From assembly GCA_021769425.1 (NCBI GenBank), contig JAETSX010000024.1:1-50498 (forward strand): a stretch of DNA of 50,498 bases, in the 5' to 3' direction. This DNA is from Eubacterium sp. Its GTDB lineage: Bacteria; Bacillota; Clostridia; Lachnospirales; Lachnospiraceae. Shown here in pieces: positions 34,372-42,832 of the stretch. Numbering within the stretch: the stretch's first letter is position 1; every line of letters starts with the position of its first letter. The notes beneath the pieces were generated by a model. It was not told the origin of the DNA, did no database searches, and was given only the letters and a program-made list of their open reading frames with translations. The position numbers and the translations under genes are program-made.

Positions 34372-37300
34372 ATGATTCTGCTGAAAGCAAACAGCGAGTT
34401 AACAAATATATTCAGCCGAATGCTGAAAACTATGGATGTGAATGTAGTATGGACTGGGAATATCGTAGTATTGAACAATTTCCTGATTTTGTCAGGAAAG
34501 GTCAGATCATTGATTTTTAATTTTGATAACCGGAAGATTAATACCAACGTAATTGAACTGCCGGACAAAGAGGAAGATATGGAGCCGGTGGCTGATAATC
34601 AGACCCTTACCAACGTATTGAATATGACCTTGTATGCATTTGGAAAATGGGGCGCCATCCGGGGACTTAAGGTGGATAAGGATTACAGTCAGTTAAATGC
34701 GTTATTTTATGCGATTTTAAAGGATATGAGAATCATACCGGGATATCGGGACGATAACTTCCGCTTTTACCGGGATAATATTCAGATGACCTTTGAAGAG
34801 GTGGTTCAGGCAGCTATGGAGGAAGGAAAGCGTAAGCCCCAGGAAGTAAAGGAAGAGAAACAGGAAGAGGAGTCCGAGGAAAAAGGGCTGGGTCTGTGGC
34901 ACAATGTACGCTGGAGCCTGACGAAATCCACTTTCCATAAAAGTGAAATTTCGGCATACGAACGAAAGGCTTCCCGTGTTGGAAATAATTTCTATATAAA
35001 CGGCTATCAATGCCCGGAATGCGCAAGGAAGCTGTATATGGCGATTTATCCCCAGGGGAAAGAATTTCCCATTGAGACGGAAGAGGGCAGAGTGTATCTG
35101 GCCAGAAGCTATACTTGTGACAACTGCAATCTTTTCTATACGCCAAGGCCCGGAAAATTACTTCGGGAAGGGGATAACTACACTATGAAATTCGGCGGCG
35201 ACCGGGACGCTTACGAGGATTACCGGGAACTGCTGGGAAGAAATGCAGAACGGACTTCCAACTGTAATTTTAATGAATTTGCTTCAAAAAGGGGCAAACA
35301 CGCCATGCCGCCCATTGAAGAGGCATGTGCGGATATGGAACATATGTCAGAGGAAGAACTGCATAACATAGAAGAAAAGATCGATGAAAATTTCTTCCCG
35401 CTGATGCAGGCAGAGCCTTACCGTGAGAAAATCCAGGAACTGCTGAAAGCCAGAAAAGAAGAGAAAAAGAAGGAAAAAAGACCAAAACAGCAGCCAGACT
35501 CCTCCGGTCAAACGTCACAGGATTCCGGTACAGACTCCCCCGGACAGGCAGCACAGGGTTCCGGCGCAGACTCTCCCAGGCAGACGTCACAGGGTTCTGG
35601 TGCAGACTCCCCCGGTCAAACGTCACAAGGTTCCGGTACAGACTCCCCCAGACAGACAGCACAGGGCTTTAGTGCAGAATCCTTTGGGACAACAGTGCGG
35701 GAAGCCGGAGCATCCATGCAGAATTCTGGTTTGGAGTCAGCCGGACGGCCTCAGAATCCCAATAAGGAATCGGCCGGGCAGATGATACAAAACGTTCCTT
35801 TGGAATCTGGACAGCCGTCACAGGATTCCGCTGCGGAATCAGCCGGGAGGCCGGCTCCGGCTTCCGATACAGCTTCCGCAGGGAAGAAAGAGAAGAAAAA
35901 AGGACTTTTCGGAAGGCGGAACGCCAAAGATAAATCAGAAGGAACCAGCTTAGGGAAAGAGCAGGATGTTTCCACCCAAGGAGCCGCCTTAGGGAAAGAG
36001 CAGGATGTTTCCACCCAAGGAACCGGGAAACGGGAAGATCCCAGAGATCCCAATGGAATTGAGGCAGAGCTGGAAGCGGAATTTGCAGAAAGCAATGGAA
36101 CTATGTCCATCAAAGAGAAATACGACGCCCGAATGCGGAAGCTGGACCGCATGTCCATGTGGCAGTTACGGAGACTGCGGGAACAGGTAAGGGATGACGA
36201 GCGGCTGGATTGGGTGGACAAAGAGAAATATGAGAAATTGCTGCGGCAGGCCGCCTATCAGAAGGGAGCCGAAGAGGTGCGCCAGAAGGCGGAATATGCC
36301 ATGACCCAGTCATACGCAGTGATAAAACGGGTGATGGACGAAATCGCCCAGGCAGAATGCCCGGAACTGATTAAAAAAGAGATGTTAGAAGCCCTTGGAG
36401 AAGTCAAGAAAAAACGCGGCCAGGAGGAAGCGGCGGATTTGATTGCCCGGGTGCCGGAACATATGACTAGAAGCCAGTACCGGACGTTCCGTGATAAACT
36501 AAACCAGTATGACGGAGAGGATATTTCCGTCTATAACGAGGTGCTAGAAGGCGCAAGAAGGTTAACGGAGAAGCGGGAAATCGCCGCAATGCTGAAACGC
36601 GCGGCGGGCAGTGACCGTAAGGGACTGATGCAGATGCTTGCAAAACTTCGTGAGGATGGTTTCATGCCGGAACAGGCGGAGCCTGCCATTCAGGAGATAG
36701 AGGACAGAGTAATGGCAATGGACCAGAAAGTTATTGACAAAATATGTCCCAATATCCCCCTGATGTCCTTTGACGAAGCGGCCGGCGCCTATGAGAAAAT
36801 TGAAGGCGGAGTGTTCTTGCCGGAAATCAAAACCAACACGCTGGAAATGATTGACAAGCGCCTGACCAAATTAAAAATGGATGAATGCGGGCTGCTGGTA
36901 GAGAAACTCAAGGACGCATTAAGCGGAAGAATCAACAATATGGAACGGCTTCATTTCTATGAGGCGAGAAAAGTTATGCGGGGCGACTGGGAACCAAGAG
37001 AGGCCCAATTGGCGGCAAGGGCATTAAATACCTATGCCCAGGAGCGGGATCGCTATGAATATCCGATCCTCATATGTGATTCTTCTGCCAGAAAAGACGG
37101 CAAGGACGGGTTTATCCTGACGCCGGACCATATTTTTTACAACAGCATGTTCAGCAGCGAAATGATCCCCATCCGCGCTGTAACAGGAATAGAAGGAAAT
37201 ACCGGACTTTTGTCCAAAGGAATTTATGTGAAACGGGGGAATGGAAAGAAAACGAAGATTCCAGGAGGTATTTCAGCCAAAGAGCTGAAAGAATTTGGGG

Positions 37301-37464
37301 AGGTTCTGGATGAATTTGTATCTTATCTGCAGGAAAAACCGGAGTCCAGAAGCATTGCTTATCTTTCTAAGGAAAAGCATGACGTAAAATGCTGTTACCG
37401 CTGCGGGTATACCTACCGGGGAGGAAATACCTGTCCTAAGTGCGGCAATCAGGCGAATCAATAA
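34372..37464 (+). CDS. Large cytoplasmic protein with two zinc ribbons, Ser/Gln repeats and a PH-like domain; function unknown
   Basis: A 1030-residue protein without signal peptide or membrane spans. Parts in order: an N-terminal alpha/beta domain (about 1-145); a charged linker; a zinc-ribbon-like unit with CPEC (214-217) and CDNC (249-252); a Lys-rich stretch; five 12-residue repeats of the form GQTSQGSGADSP (about 379-438) and two copies of LGKEQDVSTQG; a long helical, coiled-coil-rich region (about 560-890); a compact domain (about 910-990; GFILTPDHIFYNS, GLLSKGIYVK) like bacterial PH/YokE domains that bind membranes or proteins; and a C-terminal zinc ribbon CCYRCGYTYRGGNTCPKCG. I do not recognise the whole family. 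The start has GAGGTG upstream. The layout suggests a scaffold (inference). Confidence 0.8.
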   Translation: MILLKANSELTNIFSRMLKTMDVNVVWTGNIVVLNNFLILSGKVRSLIFNFDNRKINTNVIELPDKEEDMEPVADNQTLTNVLNMTLYAFGKWGAIRGLKVDKDYSQLNALFYAILKDMRIIPGYRDDNFRFYRDNIQMTFEEVVQAAMEEGKRKPQEVKEEKQEEESEEKGLGLWHNVRWSLTKSTFHKSEISAYERKASRVGNNFYINGYQCPECARKLYMAIYPQGKEFPIETEEGRVYLARSYTCDNCNLFYTPRPGKLLREGDNYTMKFGGDRDAYEDYRELLGRNAERTSNCNFNEFASKRGKHAMPPIEEACADMEHMSEEELHNIEEKIDENFFPLMQAEPYREKIQELLKARKEEKKKEKRPKQQPDSSGQTSQDSGTDSPGQAAQGSGADSPRQTSQGSGADSPGQTSQGSGTDSPRQTAQGFSAESFGTTVREAGASMQNSGLESAGRPQNPNKESAGQMIQNVPLESGQPSQDSAAESAGRPAPASDTASAGKKEKKKGLFGRRNAKDKSEGTSLGKEQDVSTQGAALGKEQDVSTQGTGKREDPRDPNGIEAELEAEFAESNGTMSIKEKYDARMRKLDRMSMWQLRRLREQVRDDERLDWVDKEKYEKLLRQAAYQKGAEEVRQKAEYAMTQSYAVIKRVMDEIAQAECPELIKKEMLEALGEVKKKRGQEEAADLIARVPEHMTRSQYRTFRDKLNQYDGEDISVYNEVLEGARRLTEKREIAAMLKRAAGSDRKGLMQMLAKLREDGFMPEQAEPAIQEIEDRVMAMDQKVIDKICPNIPLMSFDEAAGAYEKIEGGVFLPEIKTNTLEMIDKRLTKLKMDECGLLVEKLKDALSGRINNMERLHFYEARKVMRGDWEPREAQLAARALNTYAQERDRYEYPILICDSSARKDGKDGFILTPDHIFYNSMFSSEMIPIRAVTGIEGNTGLLSKGIYVKRGNGKKTKIPGGISAKELKEFGEVLDEFVSYLQEKPESRSIAYLSKEKHDVKCCYRCGYTYRGGNTCPKCGNQANQ

Positions 37465-37553
37465 GCGCCGGATAAGCTGGGATATGAGAATTGGCGTTCT
37501 AAAAAGATACGGGAAGAAGATGCAGGAATATATGCAAGATACAGGGGATAAGT

Positions 37554-38267
37554 ATGGAAAGATTAATGATTGGAATCTGTGATGATGAAGAAATTATATT
37601 AAAGACGCTGCACGGCCTGGTGGAACAGGCCGTCAGAAAAACTGGGCTGGAATTTGAAATTCTGGCCTTTTCTTCTGGGGAAGCGTTGCTGCAGCGAGCC
37701 AAAGAACTGGATATTGTTTTTTTAGATATTGAAATGCCGGAAATGGATGGAATTGAAACCGGCAGAAAGCTTCGCCGGAGCAATTCAGAATGTGCAATCA
37801 TTATGGCTACCGGAGTTGAAGAACGGTATAAAGAGGCATTTCATGTCCATGCGCTTCGTTTTGTGACGAAGCCTTTTGATTTATCAGAAATAGATGAGGC
37901 AATAGACGCTTGTCTCAGAAAGCGGATTGGGCTTAAAACTGTGGAAGCGTACCAATACAGGAAACCCTATCAGGTGCGTCAGAGAGATATCGCATATGTG
38001 ATTTCTTATGGCAGCTATGTGGAATTGATGGTGAGAGGGAAGCGATTTCGGAAAGAGGCTTCTATGGAAGAGATGGAAAAGATACTGGAGCCTCAGTTGT
38101 TCTCCCGTGCAGATCGGAAGTATCTGGTGAATTTGGGGCATGTGGATGATTATAAAAATGGGATTGTTACAATTGGGGAAGAGAAGATTAAGGCGTCAAG
38201 GCGGAGGAAGAAAGAGTTTGAACGTGTGTATATAGAATTTGATTTGGAGTATAGGGATAAGCTGTGA
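37554..38267 (+). CDS. LytTR-family response regulator (AgrA-like), orphan
   Basis: A 237-residue regulator with a receiver domain (CDDEE acidic pocket, phospho-acceptor D58 in VFLDIEMPEMDG, Lys in FVTKPFD) and a LytTR DNA-binding domain (about residues 135-235; RDIAYVISYGSYVELMVRG, SRADRKYLVNLGHVD). AGGGG lies six bases before the ATG. No sensor kinase or autoinducer gene is adjacent, so its partner must be elsewhere or lost. It starts 89 bases after the 1030-residue protein gene. Confidence 0.9.
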   Translation: MERLMIGICDDEEIILKTLHGLVEQAVRKTGLEFEILAFSSGEALLQRAKELDIVFLDIEMPEMDGIETGRKLRRSNSECAIIMATGVEERYKEAFHVHALRFVTKPFDLSEIDEAIDACLRKRIGLKTVEAYQYRKPYQVRQRDIAYVISYGSYVELMVRGKRFRKEASMEEMEKILEPQLFSRADRKYLVNLGHVDDYKNGIVTIGEEKIKASRRRKKEFERVYIEFDLEYRDKL

Positions 38268-38284
38268 TTTTATACCCGTGAGGG

Positions 38285-38336
38285 AAATCATTTGCCAGAA
38301 GATTGTTCATAGCTTTGAGGAAAAAGCAAATGATTT
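38285..38336. promoter_or_regulatory. 11-bp inverted repeat downstream of the LytTR gene
   Basis: AAATCATTTGC (38285-38295) and GCAAATGATTT (38326-38336) are perfect inverted arms 30 bases apart. The 365-base gap 38268-38632 otherwise has a CCGTG/CACGG hairpin (about 38503-38518) and the antitoxin promoter, but no gene. Confidence 0.45.
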
Positions 38337-38590
38337 GGCAAATAAGTATGCTCGTGAGTATAAATAGCAAGGGACTGTCAGCAGATGATTTCCCGGCAGT
38401 TTCAAAGGGAGGGAGCAAGGATGGCGGGGATAAGAATATGCGGTTTTATTATTGAATTATGTGTGTCCACATCACCATTGATACACTCTAAAAACTATGC
38501 ACCGTGATTTTACACGGGAAAGAAATTATAAATACATTTCCTAACAGCCGACTATTTCTTAATCAATACATGGTATTTATCCATAAAATG

Positions 38591-38599
38591 TGGTATACT
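38591..38599 (+). promoter_or_regulatory. Extended -10 promoter of the antitoxin-Fic operon
   Basis: TGG then TATACT (38594-38599), 34 bases before the antitoxin ATG. Confidence 0.5.
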
Positions 38600-38632
38600 A
38601 AAGATAATCTTGAATTGATTGGAGGAATTTTT

Positions 38633-38803
38633 ATGACGGCAGAAGCGGCTTGGGATTATGCCATTGGCATGATTAAGGTAGATGGGCTTGAACCAACTGA
38701 AGACTTTAAGAAATATATCGAACTGGAAAAATCTGGTCAAGCCACTACAGAAGATTTAAAGAGGTATTTGGACAAGAAATATAAGGCGAAGCAGGATGCT
38801 TGA
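38633..38803 (+). CDS. VbhA-like antitoxin of the Fic protein
   Basis: A 56-residue helical protein from the ATG at 38633 (GGAGG upstream). The order AWDYAIGMIKVDGLEPTEDF, then YIELEKSGQATTEDLKRYL, is that of the VbhA antitoxin family. In that family a [S/T]xxxE[G/N] motif inserts a Glu into the Fic active site and blocks ATP. Here the motif reads MIKVDG (residues 13-18), so the Ser/Thr is Met and the Glu is Asp17. It overlaps the fic gene by eight bases. Confidence 0.82.
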   Translation: MTAEAAWDYAIGMIKVDGLEPTEDFKKYIELEKSGQATTEDLKRYLDKKYKAKQDA

Positions 38804-39437
38804 TCCGTATGTGTATTCTGGGACAAATATTCTTAAGAATGTCTTGGGTATTCAAGATCGGCAGACGCTGGATGATGCGGAGGCGGATTATGTTTCCCTT
38901 CGTTTAAGGGAGCTTGCGGAGAATCCCTTAGAGGGAAACTATGATGTCGCCCATTTGACCAAAATGCATAGATATATCTTCCAAGACATTTATGAATGGG
39001 CTGGCAAAATCCGCACAATCAACATAGAAAAAGAAGAGCCGGCGCTAGGCGGTTTGTCCATAGAGTATTCAGATAAAACAAAAATTGAAAATGATCTGTC
39101 TAAAGCCTTAAAAAAGATGGTATCGCGTCCTTGGGCTGACTTGTCCTTAGATGACAGGGTAAAATATTTTTCGGAAGATTTGGCGGCGGTATGGAAAGTG
39201 CATGGTTTCCGCGAAGGCAATACCCGGCTTGCTGTAACTTTCTGCTGCCAGTTCATTGAAGCGCAGGGAATCCCCATTGACCGAACAATTTTTGAGAAAC
39301 ACAGCACATATGTCAGGACTGCACTCGTCGCCTACTCGGCAGTATTCCACGACTTGGGGGATTTATCCAAGAAAGAATACCTAGAGAGGATAATCTGGGA
39401 TTCTATAAAAAATGGCCCATTATCTGGCGGGGAATAA
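38796..39437 (+). CDS. Fic-domain protein (probable toxin)
   Basis: A 213-residue Fic protein. Fic enzymes usually transfer AMP from ATP to target hydroxyls. The motif HGFREGNTRLAV covers H136 to V147. The catalytic His, the acidic/metal residue E140 and the first Arg are kept, but the second Arg of HxFx[D/E]GNxRxxR is Val147. The upstream flap region (LTKMHRYIFQDIYEWAGKIR) is typical. The gene overlaps the antitoxin gene and is followed by a bidirectional terminator. It lies at the edge of a mobile-element remnant. The loss of the second Arg may alter the reaction or weaken it (inference). Confidence 0.88.
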   Translation: MLDPYVYSGTNILKNVLGIQDRQTLDDAEADYVSLRLRELAENPLEGNYDVAHLTKMHRYIFQDIYEWAGKIRTINIEKEEPALGGLSIEYSDKTKIENDLSKALKKMVSRPWADLSLDDRVKYFSEDLAAVWKVHGFREGNTRLAVTFCCQFIEAQGIPIDRTIFEKHSTYVRTALVAYSAVFHDLGDLSKKEYLERIIWDSIKNGPLSGGE

Positions 39438-39484
39438 TTCTAAGGGAAACTTTTCATTATGTATGAAATATATCAATAAGTATA

Positions 39485-39512
39485 AAAGGCCTGCGGGATT
39501 CCGCAGGCCTTT
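39485..39512. terminator. Bidirectional terminator between fic and the recombinase genes
   Basis: AAAGGCCTGCGG and CCGCAGGCCTTT form a perfect 12-base stem with a GATT loop and A/T flanks on both sides, so it can stop the plus-strand fic message and the minus-strand recombinase message. Confidence 0.88.
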
Positions 39513-39551
39513 AGCTAATGTGCTCGCAATTGATGCGTATTATAATGTGCT

Positions 39552-39890
39552 TTATTTTGTTTTTTCCGGCATAGGGACAGGGATTTTCGTCCCATCCCAG
39601 AATTGGAACTCAAGTATCCTGCTAGGGCGTACTGTCACAGACTCAGCCATGGAATGCCATAAGTCAAGGTTAAATTCCTCCAGAATATTTCCACATTTCC
39701 GCAGGTCATTCAGGCAGCGGCGAATTTGTTCCCTCTTGCCGGCTTGCGCCAGAATTTGTTTTTGCAGGTTGGAAATCTCTTCCTCGGCTTTTCCGCATTC
39801 CGCATCCAGTTCAGAAAACCGGCGGCTGTATTCCGCTTGGTCTTGGATCTGTCTGGTGTTTTCCTCCATGTAACGGCGGAGGTTGTCCAT
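39552..39890 (-). CDS. Serine-recombinase C-terminal tail protein (second recombinase remnant)
   Basis: 112 residues: a coiled coil (about 1-65) then FNLDLWHSMAESVTVRPSR and a final strand LEFQFWDGTKIPV. This coiled-coil plus LW..M.ESVTV layout is the very C-terminal end of large serine recombinases. It has no catalytic domain and starts 16 bases after the stop of the intact recombinase. It could be a split-off accessory protein or the rump of a second recombinase. The ATG has only a weak ribosome site. Confidence 0.6.
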   Translation of the reverse strand: MDNLRRYMEENTRQIQDQAEYSRRFSELDAECGKAEEEISNLQKQILAQAGKREQIRRCLNDLRKCGNILEEFNLDLWHSMAESVTVRPSRILEFQFWDGTKIPVPMPEKTK

Positions 39891-39906
39891 CAGCCCATCA
39901 TGCTTT

Positions 39907-41238
39907 TTATTTTTCTTCCTCCTTCCATTTCTGCTTAATGATCGCTAACTGCTTTTCCCGCGCCTTCTGCTTCATCTTTTCCGTCCAGCTTTCCCGGCGT
40001 GAGGGGTTCTGCCAAGCGACTTCCTCCGTGCGCCCGTCATGGAAGACATAGACTAAAGCGTTATGTCTGGGTGCTTGTATTTCTTTAATCTGCTGGAGCA
40101 GCATTTCCCGGTCCCATTCTGACAGCCCTAATACTTCTGATGTTTTGGCGGTTAGGATATTTTCTGGGATCTGCTGGGAAGGGCAGGCATCCTTTCCGAT
40201 GGTTTCAAAAAGTGAGCAGGACCATATGGGCTTTGCATATTTAGTGTTCCTGTTCCTGATCCGCCTACAGAAGCCCCTGCCGCACTGGCCGCAGCGGATT
40301 ATGCCGGTAAACAGATAAGGTTCTGGCGATGTTTTGGGTTGCGGGGCCTTATCTTTACGCCGCTTTATTTCTTCCTGCACTTTCGCAAATGTATCCCTAT
40401 CAATAATGGCTTCATGGCAGCCCTCCACATGGTACATTGGCGGCTCCCCATGATTCCTCGCCTGCTTTTTGCTGATGTGGTCTGTGCGGTAAGTTTTCTG
40501 CAGCAGAAGGTCTCCGGCGTATTTTTCGTTGACCAGCATGTCATGGATGGTGGAACCCTGCCACAGGCTGCCGGTTTTAGTGGGGACTTTCTGGCGGTTC
40601 AGTTTTTTGGCGGTGGCGCGTTTTCCCAATCCTGGCAGGTAATCCGCAAAAACCTGCCTTACTGTCTTGGCTTCTTCCGGGACTGCCTGCAGCGTGTTGT
40701 TTTTATATTTGTACCCATACATATCAACATAAGTAGGGCAGCCTTGCTCAAACCGTTTCCGGATGCGCCATTTGACATTTTCCGAAGCGGAGCGGCTTTC
40801 CTCCTGCGCAAAGGAGGAAAGGAGCGCCAGCATCAGCTCGCCGTCCGTGCTTAAGGTATGGATGTTTTCCTTTTCAAAGAAGATGTCGATGCCGAGCAGC
40901 TTAAGTTCCCGGGCGGTTTCTAAAAGCGTGACTGTATTGCGTGCCAGACGAGTAATGGATTTGGCGATGACCATATCAATTTTCCCATTCCGGCAGTCTG
41001 CCAGCAGTTTCTGGAACTGGGGGCGGCTTTCCTTTGTGTCGGTCATCGCTTCATCCGCATAAATTCCGGCAAGCTCCCAGTCGCCGCGGCTTCCGATCAG
41101 GCTGTTGTAATAGCTGATCTGGGCGGAGAGGGAGTGGATCTGCGCATCCTTGCCAGAGGACACGCGGGCATAGGCTGCCACCCGTTTCCGCCGGATGGGC
41201 TGTGCATTCCGGCTTTCTATTTTGGTTATTTTTCTCAT
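39907..41238 (-). CDS. Large serine recombinase (site-specific integrase)
   Basis: 443 residues with a resolvase catalytic domain (AAYARVSSGKDAQIHSLSAQ with the nucleophile Ser; KSITRLARNTVTLLETAREL). A recombinase domain follows (TAKKLNRQKVPTKTGSLWQG; MLVNEKYAGDLLLQKTY). A zinc ribbon has CGQCGRGF...C...C. The C-terminal coiled-coil tail of typical integrases is short here; a matching tail is encoded by the next frame at 39552-39890. GGAGG lies before the ATG. It is the integrase of the surrounding element, and its attachment site should lie close by. Confidence 0.92.
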   Translation of the reverse strand: MRKITKIESRNAQPIRRKRVAAYARVSSGKDAQIHSLSAQISYYNSLIGSRGDWELAGIYADEAMTDTKESRPQFQKLLADCRNGKIDMVIAKSITRLARNTVTLLETARELKLLGIDIFFEKENIHTLSTDGELMLALLSSFAQEESRSASENVKWRIRKRFEQGCPTYVDMYGYKYKNNTLQAVPEEAKTVRQVFADYLPGLGKRATAKKLNRQKVPTKTGSLWQGSTIHDMLVNEKYAGDLLLQKTYRTDHISKKQARNHGEPPMYHVEGCHEAIIDRDTFAKVQEEIKRRKDKAPQPKTSPEPYLFTGIIRCGQCGRGFCRRIRNRNTKYAKPIWSCSLFETIGKDACPSQQIPENILTAKTSEVLGLSEWDREMLLQQIKEIQAPRHNALVYVFHDGRTEEVAWQNPSRRESWTEKMKQKAREKQLAIIKQKWKEEEK

Positions 41239-41304
41239 ATGATACCTCCGTTTCTGGGTTCCATTCCATCTGTCACTCTGCCTAAAAATGCAAGTGTCAA
41301 TATT

Positions 41305-41372
41305 GGGCAGCGCTGCCCTAAATCTGGTGGCATGCCCACCGTAAAGTTTAGGGAGCCCATAAGAGGCTCCCT
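41305..41372. promoter_or_regulatory. Three consecutive palindromes upstream of the recombinase
   Basis: GGGCAGCGCTGCCC (41305-41318, perfect), GGTGG-CATGC-CCACC (41326-41340) and AGGGAGCC...GGCTCCCT (41350-41372) fill the gap between the DUF4314-like stop and the recombinase start. They may be a terminator, regulator sites or part of an attachment/recombination site. No T-run of note. Confidence 0.5.
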
Positions 41373-41381
41373 GTTAAAGCG

Positions 41382-41612
41382 CTACAGCTTCCGCACCCGG
41401 AAGGCGCCATAGACGATGCCGAGCCCGGAGCCATTATCCCAGCTGATGAATATTGTCCCCGTGTCATCGACCGAGCGGACAGCGCCCCTGTCGCCGGGTT
41501 TGAGATGGCTGTATGGGTCGTCCTTCTGGATCAGCTCCACGCGGCTGCCGATAGGGTACATTTTCCTGATTTTCTCCACTGTTTCCCGGCTGGGGAAGCC
41601 GTTACTTGCCAT
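41382..41612 (-). CDS. DUF4314-like small protein
   Basis: 76 residues from the ATG at 41612 (GGAGG upstream). It is a single SH3-like domain: YPIGSRVELIQKDDPYSHLK, PGDRGAVRSVDDTG, then ISWDNGSGLGIVYG. This matches small DUF4314 proteins common on Firmicutes conjugative elements. The role is unknown. It overlaps the end of the preceding 313-residue gene. Confidence 0.82.
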   Translation of the reverse strand: MASNGFPSRETVEKIRKMYPIGSRVELIQKDDPYSHLKPGDRGAVRSVDDTGTIFISWDNGSGLGIVYGAFRVRKL

Positions 41613-42543
41613 AAGCATCACCTCCGTCTGTTTTTGGCGGCTCATTTTCTGTAGTTTCTGTTTCTATGGGCAGGGGGCTATCCAGTGTTTCATCTGGCGG
41701 TAGGGCGGCAGTTGCCGGGTCTGGCGGGATTGTGGGGCTTTCCGCCTTCCGGACCGGGGGATGGCCGGACTTCCAGCTGCTGTTCCCGGCGAGGTTCTTA
41801 AGCAGGATTTTCCGGGCGGTTTTGTATTCATCGCCGATGAACCCTAAGCGGATCAGAAACAGGCGCATGGTGAACTTAGCGTTCTCGGCTGGTTTTTCTG
41901 TTGCAGTCACCCGTCTCTGGTTCTTTGCCATGTTACAGATAGCAGCAGCTAAGCGGCTGTAAGCGTCAGCTTCTCCATCAAGCCCATGGAGTGTAAACCA
42001 TGGGAAAGCAATTCTGCCGTCAAGTTCTGCAACCGGTAGACTGTCAGCCCCAAGAGCCTGTTTAAGCAGTGTCTCCTTGCTGGCTATGATTTTCTTGAGC
42101 TTCTCCCGTGTTTCCGAGGTAAACCCCGTGTCGGGGACTTCGACTGTAAAAGCAGTGGGCGCATCAGCATCCGGTTCTGTTTCTGCGGTTTCGTTTACAG
42201 TGTTTTCGTTTGCCCCGGTTCCACTGGCAGCGGCTTGCGCTGCGGGTTCTTCTGTGCCGGTTTCCTCCATGGCGCTTTCCTCTGTGACAGTATCTTCCGA
42301 AGTTACATTTTCTGCCACGAAGCCCCGTTTCCGTAAGCCCTCAACTAGCGCTGCCGCAGATGCGGGATGGGTATTGCTGCCATATGACAGCATGCCGTCT
42401 CTGTCTACGGTATAATCCCCGATTATGTAGGAGAAACTGGGCGCGCCTTGGTATACGGCGGGCGTGTCCAGCAGCTGGCTGACAGCTTCAATCAGCGGTT
42501 TTCTGTCGCTGCCGTGAAGATTGTAATTATATTGGAAGTCCAT
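41602..42543 (-). CDS. Mobile-element protein with a C-terminal module shared with the amidoligase
   Basis: 313 residues from the ATG at 42543 (GGAG upstream). An N-terminal domain (about 1-75; YNYNLHGSDRKPLIEAVSQL, IIGDYTVDRDGML) is followed by a low-complexity Thr/Glu/Ala linker (80-130), a helix, and then a module at about residues 193-260. That module, DAYSRLAAAICNMAKNQRRV then NAKFTMRLFLIRLGFIGDEY and NLAGNSSWKSG, matches residues 203-270 of the amidoligase at 43325. A Pro-rich tail follows. On other conjugative elements such proteins are labelled virulence-related, without known function (recalled). Cytoplasmic. Confidence 0.78.
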   Translation of the reverse strand: MDFQYNYNLHGSDRKPLIEAVSQLLDTPAVYQGAPSFSYIIGDYTVDRDGMLSYGSNTHPASAAALVEGLRKRGFVAENVTSEDTVTEESAMEETGTEEPAAQAAASGTGANENTVNETAETEPDADAPTAFTVEVPDTGFTSETREKLKKIIASKETLLKQALGADSLPVAELDGRIAFPWFTLHGLDGEADAYSRLAAAICNMAKNQRRVTATEKPAENAKFTMRLFLIRLGFIGDEYKTARKILLKNLAGNSSWKSGHPPVRKAESPTIPPDPATAALPPDETLDSPLPIETETTENEPPKTDGGDAYGK

Positions 42544-42643
42544 ATATTTTTCGCTCCTTTCGTTTGGTTGCACACACATCTATCACTCAGGCTGCTGATT
42601 AATGCAAGCCTTGTTCTTCTGGGGAAATATGGGAAAATGTGCG

Positions 42644-42832
42644 TTATTCATGCATTGTTGCATTCCCGGTCAGGATAAAGTTTATATATTCCTTCCGGTG
42701 CTCTTCCAGATAAATTGCCAGCTCATAAAAGCCCCTCCGGTTGGCAATCACTTGTACGGTTTTCCAGTCAAACATATTGGTTTCTGCAGTTCCCCGGATT
42801 TCCAAAATCTGTTCCTTTACGGTATCAGTCAT
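42644..42832 (-). CDS. DUF5049-like small protein
   Basis: 62 residues from the ATG at 42832 (GGAGG upstream): VKEQILEIRGTAETNMFDWK then VQVIANRRGFYELAIYLEEH. Small proteins like this, recalled as DUF5049, occur next to amidoligase/GGCT genes on conjugative elements. It overlaps the GGCT-like gene end by eight bases, so it is translationally coupled. Function unknown. Confidence 0.75.
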   Translation of the reverse strand: MTDTVKEQILEIRGTAETNMFDWKTVQVIANRRGFYELAIYLEEHRKEYINFILTGNATMHE

